A DNA stretch of 34,332 nucleotides from Armatimonadota bacterium (GTDB lineage Bacteria; Armatimonadota; UBA5829): assembly GCA_012522575.1 (NCBI GenBank), contig JAAYKE010000020.1:1-34332 (forward strand). Direction: 5' to 3'. The stretch's first letter is position 1; each line of letters begins with the position of its first letter. The notes below the pieces were generated by a model. The model made no database searches. It was not told the DNA's origin and saw only the letters and a list, made by a program, of their open reading frames with translations. A program made the translations under genes and the position numbers. This document shows positions 1 through 7,563 of the stretch, piece by piece.

Positions 1-85
1 CGGCAAGACCAACTACCAGAAGAGCCGGCACAGGCCGTGCCATTAGCGCTACAAGGATAGCATAAGCTAAAATTAAAAGGGACAT
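1..85 (-). CDS. Possible start of a membrane protein, cut by the window edge
   Basis: From the ATG at 83-85 a minus-strand frame stays open to the window edge (28 residues). It begins MSLLILAYAILVALMARPVP and is almost entirely hydrophobic, as expected for the first membrane helix of a membrane protein. It has the same orientation as all other large genes here. The ATG lies inside a palindromic repeat (76-94) and is preceded only by a weak AAAGGG-type ribosome site. A chance open frame of this length is quite possible. No family can be named. Confidence 0.25.
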   Translation of the reverse strand, partial: MSLLILAYAILVALMARPVPALLVVGLA

Positions 86-120
86 TTTCCCTTTGCAAAA
101 AGGGGACATAGTCCCTCTGC
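75..120. repeat. Two adjacent copies of a palindromic GGGACAT repeat
   Basis: Two units of about 22-23 bases stand side by side (75-96 and 98-120). Each starts with an A-run, continues GGGACAT and ends CCCTTTGC or CCCTCTGC. Unit 1 folds as AAAGGGA (76-82), a 5-base loop and TCCCTTT (88-94). Unit 2 folds as GGGAC (103-107), ATA and GTCCC (111-115). The arrangement resembles REP/MITE-like intergenic repeats. It could also serve as a termination structure. Confidence 0.6.
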
Positions 121-128
121 TATAACAA

Positions 129-269
129 CTCAGCAATAAGGTGATCTTCGCGCTGGATTCAGGAGGGACACCCACAAAACGAGTGATCTCCGAATCCGCA
201 GGGGATTATACCCGCTTTGAGATAGGGCCGGACTATTCGACCGTATGGTATCTGGCAATCAGACGATAA
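129..269 (+). pseudogene. Possible C-terminal remnant of a plus-strand gene
   Basis: A frame with no ATG runs from just after the TAA at 126-128 to a TAA at 267-269. A GTG at 141 is the only start-like codon. The translation reads like the end of a beta-rich secreted domain: FALDSGGTPTKRV near the start, then DYTRFEIGPDYSTVWYLAIR before the stop. It is the only plus-strand candidate in the window and lies immediately beside the palindromic repeats at 75-120. It could be a decayed 3' end cut off by them, or a chance frame. Confidence 0.3.
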
Positions 270-319
270 ATGGGCCGAGAAAGATTCCCAGCCCACAATT
301 GCGCATTATACTGTCGATG

Positions 320-1402
320 TCAGATCGTTTCCGTGCCGGGGTCTCCGTGGATCGCCGGAAGCGGATGCGGTCGAACAAGCGCCCCGCCCTGCTCGTAGGA
401 ATCGATCGCCGCGAAGATATACTCCATCGTCGCCAGCGCATCTCGACCGGACGCGCGAAGGTGTTCGTAGTGAACCTTGTTGGTCACGTCCTCGATAAAC
501 GCATCGATTCTATTCGAGAAGGTGGCATCGAAATTGGTAATGCCGGTGTTGAACGTCTCAGGTTCATCGGGCTTGGCGGCATCCCACATCGTGAGCTTTT
601 CGACACAGTTTTCAATGACAAAAGTGCCCTTGCTGCCCGCAACCTCAACGCTCCACCATCCTCCAAGTCCCCAGGCCGCATCCCCGCGATGGCTCAGCAG
701 GTAGCCCACCGTGTCATCAGCAAAACGGACGTGAATGCTGTTGATGGACAGCAGCAGGTCCCCGGCGTTTTTGCGGTAGCCGGGCTTGCCGACAAATGCC
801 TGGATGTCCTTGATGTCTCCGCAAAAATATCGCATGACGCTGAACGGATGGGTTAGAAACGCCTTCATGTGAGCGTAAGGCTGATTGAAGCGCGGGGAGG
901 GATTGAATCCATAGCCGCCTTCGCCGCCGTTAAAGCCCATCTTAAACAAAAGGTAGATCGTCTCCCCGATCCTGCCATCCTTCAGAGACTGCTTGGCCTT
1001 TGAGGCCGGCTCGGTAAAATAGTGATTGAGGTTGCAGCCCAGGTATAGTTTTTTCTCTGCGGCAAAGCGCACCATTTCGCGCGCTTCTATGATATCGTTT
1101 GACAGCGGCTTCTCGCACAACACGTGTTTGTTGGCCGCCAGAGCCTCCATCGTAGGCTCGAAGTGCCAGCTTCCGTTTTCATAACCGCCAGTGGTCACAT
1201 CGACTACGTCGATCTCTTCGTTGGCCAACATGTCTTTGAGTGAATAATAGGCCTTCACGCCATACTTCTCAGCGGCTGCATCGGCCTTTTGCTTGACTAT
1301 GTCGCATACGGCAACGAGTTCGGACAACGGATTTTTCTTGTGACAATCGGAATGGGTATTGCCAATTCCACCCAGACCGACAACTCCGACTTTCAGAGCC
1401 AT
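320..1402 (-). CDS. Gfo/Idh/MocA-family NAD(P)-dependent oxidoreductase
   Basis: The 360-residue protein starts with a Rossmann fold, dinucleotide motif VGLGGIG at residues 8-14. The family's CEKPLSND segment follows, with the cofactor/substrate-contacting EKP at 97-99. The C-terminal half is the usual alpha/beta substrate domain. Members oxidise or reduce sugars, inositols and related compounds; the substrate is not predictable here. Length is normal and there is no signal peptide, so it is cytoplasmic. The ATG at 1402 has AAAGGA about 8 bases upstream. It is the last gene of the run beginning near 13.8 kb, 60 bases after the ABC ATPase. No terminator hairpin separates the two, so read-through is likely, but its metabolic role looks unrelated to the transporter. 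Confidence 0.93.
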   Translation of the reverse strand: MALKVGVVGLGGIGNTHSDCHKKNPLSELVAVCDIVKQKADAAAEKYGVKAYYSLKDMLANEEIDVVDVTTGGYENGSWHFEPTMEALAANKHVLCEKPLSNDIIEAREMVRFAAEKKLYLGCNLNHYFTEPASKAKQSLKDGRIGETIYLLFKMGFNGGEGGYGFNPSPRFNQPYAHMKAFLTHPFSVMRYFCGDIKDIQAFVGKPGYRKNAGDLLLSINSIHVRFADDTVGYLLSHRGDAAWGLGGWWSVEVAGSKGTFVIENCVEKLTMWDAAKPDEPETFNTGITNFDATFSNRIDAFIEDVTNKVHYEHLRASGRDALATMEYIFAAIDSYEQGGALVRPHPLPAIHGDPGTETI

Positions 1403-1462
1403 TACTTTATCCTTTCAAGGCATAAATAAAAAATACAACTAGCGAGCATATAACTTACCTGA

Positions 1463-2212
1463 CTAATGCTCCTCGTTTTCCATGACGCCGACCTGCAGTT
1501 GAACGTCTGCGCGCTCCTCAATTCTCTCTACATAACCGTCTCGAATCCACACAATGCGGTCGGAGATGTCGAGCATCTTGAGGTCGTGGGTCGCGGGGAT
1601 GATAGTTACATTGTTCTCCTTATTGAGCTTCTTGAGCAGGTCGATAATTTCCTTGCCCGTCTTTAGGTCGAGGTTTCCAGTAGGTTCGTCGGCAAGGATA
1701 ATGCTAGGTGCATTGGCCAACGCCCATGCGCATGCCACGCGCTGCTGCTGTCCGCCGGAAAGCTCCGTGGGCTTGTGGTGGTAGCGATCCCCCAGCCCCA
1801 CCATATTGAGCAGTTCCATTCCGCGCTCATTACATTCATCCTGAGACAGCCCCGCAAATACCATCGGCAGGGTGACGTTTTCCAGGGCAGTCATAACCGG
1901 AATGAGGTTAAAGCTCTGAAATATATAGCCGATTGTGCGACATCTAAGGAAAGCGAGTTCCTGAGCATCGAGCTGAGCCATATCCACGTCATTGATAAAC
2001 ACAGTGCCATCTGTCGGCTTATCAAGACCGCCGACCATATTGAAAAGCGTGGACTTGCCGGATCCGGACGGGCCCATAATGGATATGTATTCGCCCTTGT
2101 AGATATCGAGCTGGATTCCCTTCAGGGCGCGCAGCGTCTGGCCGCCCATAGTGAACTCTTTTACGAGGTCCTTTGTGCGAACTACATATTCTTTCTTATC
2201 AACTGTTGCCAT
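1463..2212 (-). CDS. LolD/MacB-type ABC transporter ATP-binding protein
   Basis: This 249-residue cytoplasmic ATPase powers an FtsX-type permease. Visible motifs are Walker [10 protein letters not shown] (47-55), a Q-loop at YIFQSFNL (about 97-104), signature LSGGQQQRV (151-159), Walker B IILADEP (171-177) and the switch histidine in ATHD (near 209). The sequence after the signature reads [10 protein letters not shown] instead of the more usual ARALANDP, a small deviation. A start at 2212 is supported by AGAGGT about 9 bases upstream. It lies 31 bases after the 623-residue permease and is the only ATPase in the run. It therefore probably serves that permease, and perhaps also the giant permease at 7564-13812. 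LolD and MacB relatives extrude lipoproteins, peptides or drugs; the substrate here is unknown. Confidence 0.93.
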   Translation of the reverse strand: MATVDKKEYVVRTKDLVKEFTMGGQTLRALKGIQLDIYKGEYISIMGPSGSGKSTLFNMVGGLDKPTDGTVFINDVDMAQLDAQELAFLRCRTIGYIFQSFNLIPVMTALENVTLPMVFAGLSQDECNERGMELLNMVGLGDRYHHKPTELSGGQQQRVACAWALANAPSIILADEPTGNLDLKTGKEIIDLLKKLNKENNVTIIPATHDLKMLDISDRIVWIRDGYVERIEERADVQLQVGVMENEEH

Positions 2213-2243
2213 TTATGAATACCTCTTCACAGTGTAAAGCCGA

Positions 2244-4115
2244 TTATATTTCCGAACGCAGCGCCATCGCCGCAGGCATCCTTGCAGCCTGCATAGCCGG
2301 CAGTATTGTAGCCACCAAAGTCAGCACCATTCCGGCCACAACACATACGCCCAACGAACCAAGGACCAGCCACGGATTCATAGTGGCCACCACATCCCAG
2401 CCCTTGGTAAATCCGGCGAGCAGAACCATAGAAACAAAGCCCAGCAGCCAGCCCAGCCCCGATGCGCATATTCCGAGGAGGCTGGACTCCAGAACAAGCA
2501 GCAAAACAACAAAGCTGTCAAGCGCGCCCAGACACTTCATCGTGCCTATTTCCTTGAATCGTTCAGTAACAGCCATCAACATACTATTGGTGATACCCAC
2601 CATGCACACCAGCAGGGACATGCCAACCAGCCACCACATTCTGTAGAAACTGTTGATATCCGGGATAAACACATAGTCCCCGCTTACCAAAGGAGTAGCC
2701 GCAGCCAGCGCAGGCTCCCTGTTCAGGTTCACTTTTACTTTGCGACCGTCAGCGTTGACGATCATCAAATTGCCAAGGTTAGCCGACTTCGCATCAGGGC
2801 CTTTGCCCTCGTCGAGCGCCTCTTTGAGACTGATGGAATAGGACTTCGCCAGCTTATCAATGGCAGCCTGCGGAGCCGTATCAAAGATCGCGTTGCGGCT
2901 CACTCGCGCCGTCCAAATCTTTATCCAGCGCGGGTGATCTTTGATCAGATCATTAAGGGAACTGCCCTTGAACGCCTTGCCGCTGCCCGCCAGTTTCTTT
3001 GCGATGGCGATCGGGATGTCGGCGCGAACAGCATCTTTGATGGTGATATCCTGATCCAGCGCCGTCGCCAGATATATGGGCTTGATGCCATCGGTTTGCT
3101 CTCTGAATATATCTATCAGGTCTGCGCCCTTGAACGTAGGGTATTGCGAGGCCATTTTTTCGGCGACTTTTCTGGGCAGTCCCGCTTTAACCGCCTCTTC
3201 GACCCGAATATCTTTTTCGGCGGCCATATCCGCATAAACGGGCAGAACCTTTCGCAGGTTGTTTACATATCTGAACTCCGTCCAAAAGTCCGGGTTCTCG
3301 TCGAGCACTTTGGCCAGCAACGTCCCTCTGAAAGCGCCCGGTTTAGGGGGTGGCGGGCCGGAGTCTTCTGACTCTTCTTCATCTTCAATTTCGCGCGGCA
3401 CAGCCATCACCGCATCGACCAGGTCTTTCGGGATACCCGCGCTTATGGCCTGGGCAGGGGTGATGTCCTTGTTCAGAGCCGTGGCAAGGGTGATGCTATC
3501 GGGCTTGCCTGTGCGTTGAAGTTCTTTGAATAGCCTGGCCCACTCGATAGTCTCTCCGTGCACCACAGCCTTTGCGACGATTGCCTTCGGGACTCCCGCC
3601 TTGACAGCGTCGCCGATCTTAATATCCTTGCCGCCGAGAATATCCACATACAGCGGCAGGTCCTTTTCGTATTTAGAAAGGGATTGCCATTCTTTTTTGA
3701 CCCTGGCCAGGTTGCGCACCGCCCGTTTTTCCTGAAGCTGGCCCTGGATTATCTCCGTCAGGCTGAAGTTGTTGCCATCCTTGAGCTGGACTCGTTTGAT
3801 CACTTCTTCGGGAATACCCGCCTGCACGCCCGCTTCGACAGGGACAGGTTTATACACATCATAGTCCCCAGGGCCGTTGATCTGGCCGTCGAGCCGTATG
3901 AATCCGGCATCAACTTTTGGAGCGACCGGCCACTGCATAAGCCATTGCGTAAGCACGGTTGCAAGGAATGCAATGCCCAGAAAGATGCCACCGGCTGTTA
4001 CCATCGACCGCCAGAATCGAATCCGGAGACTATTCATACTAATTTTGAAAGCGCGTCCCAGCGGTAGCTGGGCCTGTCTTCCCACGGTGGTCTTATTTGC
4101 GCTTGTTGTTGACAC
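2244..4115 (-). CDS. FtsX/MacB-type ABC permease with a repeat-built external domain
   Basis: The 623-residue protein has MacB-like topology: one membrane helix near residues 40-60, a large external domain (about 61-490), then three helices (about 491-515, 535-568, 585-607). The C-terminus is family-typical, ILPAMQAARMPAAMALRSE. In place of a standard MacB periplasmic domain, the external part contains five copies of a KDI..AV.AGIP motif, with the AG(I/V/L)P core at 99, 173, 226, 311 and 365 (ADIP). Residues about 141-236 and 279-376 form a clear tandem duplication. An acidic then proline-rich linker (EDEEESED, GPPPPKPG) sits near 244-260. The start is GTG at 4115, with GGGAGG upstream. It overlaps the end of the PqqD-like gene by 23 bases, suggesting translational coupling. 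Confidence 0.88.
   Translation of the reverse strand: MSTTSANKTTVGRQAQLPLGRAFKISMNSLRIRFWRSMVTAGGIFLGIAFLATVLTQWLMQWPVAPKVDAGFIRLDGQINGPGDYDVYKPVPVEAGVQAGIPEEVIKRVQLKDGNNFSLTEIIQGQLQEKRAVRNLARVKKEWQSLSKYEKDLPLYVDILGGKDIKIGDAVKAGVPKAIVAKAVVHGETIEWARLFKELQRTGKPDSITLATALNKDITPAQAISAGIPKDLVDAVMAVPREIEDEEESEDSGPPPPKPGAFRGTLLAKVLDENPDFWTEFRYVNNLRKVLPVYADMAAEKDIRVEEAVKAGLPRKVAEKMASQYPTFKGADLIDIFREQTDGIKPIYLATALDQDITIKDAVRADIPIAIAKKLAGSGKAFKGSSLNDLIKDHPRWIKIWTARVSRNAIFDTAPQAAIDKLAKSYSISLKEALDEGKGPDAKSANLGNLMIVNADGRKVKVNLNREPALAAATPLVSGDYVFIPDINSFYRMWWLVGMSLLVCMVGITNSMLMAVTERFKEIGTMKCLGALDSFVVLLLVLESSLLGICASGLGWLLGFVSMVLLAGFTKGWDVVATMNPWLVLGSLGVCVVAGMVLTLVATILPAMQAARMPAAMALRSEI
2988..3281 (-). repeat. 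Second copy of an internal duplication in the FtsX permease
   Basis: This encodes residues about 279-376 of the permease. It aligns with residues 141-236 (3408-3695). Shared landmarks are LP.YAD....KDI, AVKAGLP, then LATALDQDI and ADIP at equivalent spacing: 54 residues between the two cores here, 53 in the other copy. Boundaries are approximate. Confidence 0.7.
3408..3695 (-). repeat. First copy of an internal duplication in the FtsX permease
   Basis: This encodes residues about 141-236. Landmarks are DLPLYVDILGGKDI, AVKAGVP, then LATALNKDI and AGIP. The corresponding cores of the two copies are about 138 residues apart. Confidence 0.7.
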
Positions 4116-4545
4116 TCTTCTTGCCTCCCGCAGACATCAGGCCGATAAAGTTTTTTTTAGCCAGGGTTTGCAGAAACATAGTCACCGATGCCTCCGCCTC
4201 CCTGCGAGTCAATTTATATTCTCCGGTCACAGATTGGACCACGCCGTCGATTGTGCGCTCGCCGTCGCAAAGCTCCCATACGCGCGATCCAACCTCGTCC
4301 AGCGCCAGTTGCCTGTATTCCGGCAGTTCCTTGGCCATTCTAGTGGCCTTCATCAAAGATTTGATAAGTCTGGCAAATTTGTCGTCAGGCATCGGAATCG
4401 ACAACACCACTTCCTCTTCCCTGCGCTCCCATTTTATCAGCGGATGTCGCACGGGAATAATCGCCAGAGCTTCTTGACGTTCAATCTTGGGCTTTCGACC
4501 CGCCAAAGGAATATATCTTTTTATCGTATCGCCAAGCTGTCTCAT
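4093..4545 (-). CDS. PqqD-like (RRE-fold) protein
   Basis: The 150-residue protein has a PqqD-type domain over about residues 75-135. The segment LDEVGSRVWELCDGERTIDG is followed by a V...TGEY.L.REEA-like helix and a final helix ending KKNFIGL. In this family the winged-helix fold binds leader peptides of ribosomally made peptides or hands substrates to a partner enzyme. An N-terminal extension contains a basic stretch and a lysine-rich helix (KFARLIKSLMKATRMAKEL) that splits the usual N-terminal beta hairpin from the helical part. No radical-SAM partner or precursor peptide is visible nearby. It overlaps the permease start by 23 bases, so the two proteins are probably made together. Its ATG has no clear ribosome site. 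Confidence 0.82.
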   Translation of the reverse strand: MRQLGDTIKRYIPLAGRKPKIERQEALAIIPVRHPLIKWERREEEVVLSIPMPDDKFARLIKSLMKATRMAKELPEYRQLALDEVGSRVWELCDGERTIDGVVQSVTGEYKLTRREAEASVTMFLQTLAKKNFIGLMSAGGKKSVNNKRK

Positions 4546-4601
4546 TATTATAAATTACATATATCAGCAACCCGTTGCGTCCAGTTCGCATATCTTGTGC
4601 T

Positions 4602-5510
4602 TCAGGGCGCAATTATCGAATCGCGTATCTTTTCGGCCACATGCGCATTTGCCGAGTGCGTGACTCTCACGCTGAAGAGTCGATTGGCCTCAGGCTGATG
4701 CCACACAAATCCGGTCAGCAGACTCGGAAACGGGTTCAGGGTCAATGAATATGCCAATGCTTTGACCGCAGAGACAATTCCCTTGCGCCGCCCGCTAATT
4801 CTAAGCCCCTCGCCTCCCGCTATGGTCTCGGCCTCGACGCTGACCGTATAACCCTTTATATCCGGCATTGCATCCTTGCGATACCACGTCGCCATATCGT
4901 CTTTGGCGAGCAATGTGCCGGCCAGTCCCCATCGCTCGACCACAATGGTATGCGCCCCTTTTTTATAGTTGAGCGCCAAATATCCCGACATCAAGGTCTG
5001 TTTCTGAATGCCGTATCCCGGCGGTATCGCGAATCCGAGTCCGTAAAGGCCCCATTCGACCCACCCGTCATCGCGATGATCCCTAATCGAATCCAGTATT
5101 TCAGACGCTGTTTTGGAGACGTTTTCCTGCCGGGTCGATATTACCTGCGCGATCATCATACGCTCGCACTGCGGGCAGTATACCAGTTTGCCCTGTCCCA
5201 GTCGATCCGATCTCCAAAGGAACCGCACCGAATATGGGTCTGCTTTATCGACCTTTATATCCTTATCGAATTTGAGCTTTTTCTTGCGAGCGGATTTCTC
5301 TATGTTCGCCAAAAACTCTTTGGCCTTCGCCTCCAGATCCGGTCCCTTGCCGGATATTTTTTCCCATTTTACTTCCAGCGCCGATGCGATAGGGCTGTCT
5401 ACTCTGAAATAGCCTTTTCTCGTATCGCCATTAACTCCGACCAGACTCCAGTCAGTCGGTGCATCGACCACAATTCCTTGCCAGCCCACAGGGGCGGTAT
5501 TTAACGCCAT
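4602..5510 (-). CDS. Duplicated two-domain soluble protein, possibly PsbP/DcrB-like
   Basis: The protein is 302 residues, without signal peptide or membrane helix, so probably cytoplasmic. I do not recognise a named family. The two halves (about 1-147 and 151-302) look like tandem copies. Each begins with a beta segment leading into AP.DW or PPGYG, followed by GYFRV or GYLAL, a strand ending KW or ERW, and a closing helix: ILDSIRDH in the first, KIRDSIIAP in the second. This order of strands and a final helix recalls the PsbP/Mog1/DcrB fold, which is an inference. The first half carries CPQC (112-115), a possible metal or redox site; the second half has WHQPE at the matching place. It lies between the OPT-like and PqqD-like genes in the same run. 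The ribosome site is weak. Confidence 0.8.
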   Translation of the reverse strand: MALNTAPVGWQGIVVDAPTDWSLVGVNGDTRKGYFRVDSPIASALEVKWEKISGKGPDLEAKAKEFLANIEKSARKKKLKFDKDIKVDKADPYSVRFLWRSDRLGQGKLVYCPQCERMMIAQVISTRQENVSKTASEILDSIRDHRDDGWVEWGLYGLGFAIPPGYGIQKQTLMSGYLALNYKKGAHTIVVERWGLAGTLLAKDDMATWYRKDAMPDIKGYTVSVEAETIAGGEGLRISGRRKGIVSAVKALAYSLTLNPFPSLLTGFVWHQPEANRLFSVRVTHSANAHVAEKIRDSIIAP

Positions 5511-5553
5511 AATATATAAGTCGCCACCTTATAAGCCGCGACCACCTATTCCA

Positions 5554-7527
5554 TTAGAACGGCAGATAGTTGACGGATTTGGTTATCAAAGCGACCGCAA
5601 TGCCGGTCATAGCGGTCAAGCCGGTGCCGCATCCGAACCCGGCGGCAAGCACCGGAGCATACTGCCCCCATCGCACATCGCCGAATCTCTTGCGGAAATA
5701 GAACCTGCCAAGACAAGCTCCGGTAAACAAAGGAACCGTGTTCATCGGCGCGCCCTGAATGCCGCCCATAAATCCATAGAAGAAGAGTATCGGAACCTTG
5801 AACAGGCTAGATATGCCAAACAATACGAGCGTCCCTACCCCGGAGCCAACAATCACGCTTGGTCTCAACGCCCTGAACAACCAGTTATCCGCAAGGCTCT
5901 GAGTATTGGCAGTCCACCAGATCGAACCCATAGTAGCGTTGATCGGCCACATTCTCTGAACGAACGGATACTGAGCAGACGGGATCGGGCTTGTCTTCCA
6001 GAAGAAGCTCCAGAACATAAAGCTAGCGGGAAGAACGATAATCAGCTTCAGGACCTCGGCTTTGATGATATTGTTGAATTTCACGCCGACAAGCTCCAGT
6101 TCACGGAAGAACTGCGCCTGGCCGCCGAGATCGTGCATCGGCATCGGCACGAACCAGATATCCGCGCCCTTGTATCCGCTCTTGATGATCGTCGCTTCCT
6201 TAAGATATGGAAAGCCGACTCCCTGACCGGTCAGACCGATCAAACGGCCTGATACATAGGATATTACCGGAGTATAGATGAGTCCGTAGAAGCAGAATAT
6301 CCACCAAGGGAAGCTGGGAACCAGGAAGTGGGCAACAACAATCTGCGCCAGGGTAGCCGCTCCCCATACAGCCAGAGACCACTTTATAGCCCAATCCCCT
6401 CGATTGACAGCTACGGTGCGGTTCATAGTGGGCCTGTTTGATTCCCGTCGAACTTTAAGCAGGCTGAAAATGACGCTTCCAAGACCTATAACACCGATTC
6501 CAAGCGCGGTTCCAATACCGACGCTCATCCAGAAGTCGATCGAAGTCGACAACTGTGTCTGCGGATACGGCGTTCCGTAGGTCCAGTCAGGGAACATGCC
6601 CAAGTGGTAAAGTATCGGGTTAAGCCCGATCTGACAGGTGATCGAACTGATGAACTGCCCAAGAACGATAGGGAACGGGATGACGAAGCCGATTATAACG
6701 GATGTAATATCGCCGGACAGAGCCGACCACGCCGCAGGCAGAAGGCGTTCCGTGTTGGCGGTAAAGTCTATAAATGGAATAGGTATCAGCGTCACAGGTT
6801 TGGGGAATATGACGCCCGTTACCACCGGTATGAATAGATATATCATACCAAACAGCAGACCGATCACAGTCCCGGTGGAAAACACCTGCCATCGCCAGGA
6901 TTCTTCCTTGGTTCCCGCCTCGGCAAGAGCCGTAGCGCCTGCCGCAGCGATGGGAGCCATAGGGAACGGCAGCTTTTCGACGTCGGATGTGATCTTAAAG
7001 ACGCAGAAACCGCCGCCAATGGAGATCATTCTACTGGTGATTTCATAAAACACCATCAGCAGAATCGGGATGACCCACGCATGTGTCAGGAATGTCCTCT
7101 GCGCCAGTGAAGGGTCATTGGCGTGAGGCGCAACCCACGTGGGGATCAGTTTGGCCAGCTCTCCGATCTGCGGACATTGAACCAGATACTGGTTCCAGAT
7201 CATACCCGCGACGCCGCCTGCTCCACCTACAACGCCGCCGGCGATATAGATGAGCATGTACAGTTCCTGCCGTTTGAGTGGCTGGAAGGAACGCCGAGCA
7301 AGCTCGGCAAACAGGACAACCGTAACCCACGACGCTGCAGTCCCCAATCCCTGTCCGGCAACCAATCCCAAATACATGGCTCCCGGCATCATGATCAGGC
7401 CGACAAACAACGCGCCGATCACTGTCCGGATCGTAAACCCGTCTTCAAATTCCTGATGCTTTACGTCGTCCCCGGAGACTTCCTCCAGAGCTTCACGCGC
7501 TCGTTTGATATCGTTGATTTCAGCCAA
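5554..7527 (-). CDS. OPT-like polytopic membrane transporter
   Basis: This 657-residue protein is hydrophobic almost throughout, with more than a dozen likely membrane helices and a short charged N-terminus. Glycine-rich segments (for example GGVVGGAGGVAG near 97-108), the block ITSDVEKLPFPMAP (179-192) and the long C-terminal hydrophobic half recall the oligopeptide transporter (OPT) superfamily. OPT members take up peptides or metal-chelator complexes without ATP. Assignment rests on pattern recognition, and it could belong to a related uncharacterised membrane family. The start is TTG at 7527, with AGAGG 8 bases upstream. It follows the giant permease by 36 bases and precedes the duplicated soluble protein by 43 bases, fitting one transcript. 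Confidence 0.72.
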   Translation of the reverse strand: MAEINDIKRAREALEEVSGDDVKHQEFEDGFTIRTVIGALFVGLIMMPGAMYLGLVAGQGLGTAASWVTVVLFAELARRSFQPLKRQELYMLIYIAGGVVGGAGGVAGMIWNQYLVQCPQIGELAKLIPTWVAPHANDPSLAQRTFLTHAWVIPILLMVFYEITSRMISIGGGFCVFKITSDVEKLPFPMAPIAAAGATALAEAGTKEESWRWQVFSTGTVIGLLFGMIYLFIPVVTGVIFPKPVTLIPIPFIDFTANTERLLPAAWSALSGDITSVIIGFVIPFPIVLGQFISSITCQIGLNPILYHLGMFPDWTYGTPYPQTQLSTSIDFWMSVGIGTALGIGVIGLGSVIFSLLKVRRESNRPTMNRTVAVNRGDWAIKWSLAVWGAATLAQIVVAHFLVPSFPWWIFCFYGLIYTPVISYVSGRLIGLTGQGVGFPYLKEATIIKSGYKGADIWFVPMPMHDLGGQAQFFRELELVGVKFNNIIKAEVLKLIIVLPASFMFWSFFWKTSPIPSAQYPFVQRMWPINATMGSIWWTANTQSLADNWLFRALRPSVIVGSGVGTLVLFGISSLFKVPILFFYGFMGGIQGAPMNTVPLFTGACLGRFYFRKRFGDVRWGQYAPVLAAGFGCGTGLTAMTGIAVALITKSVNYLPF

Positions 7528-7563
7528 TGAACTCGCCTCTTAAGAGTTGTCGGTGTTTTTCGC

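Noticed and set aside
245-856. Plus-strand frame of 203 codons opposite the Gfo/Idh gene
   Set aside because: It overlaps a well-supported oxidoreductase with intact motifs and has no ribosome site or recognisable domain.
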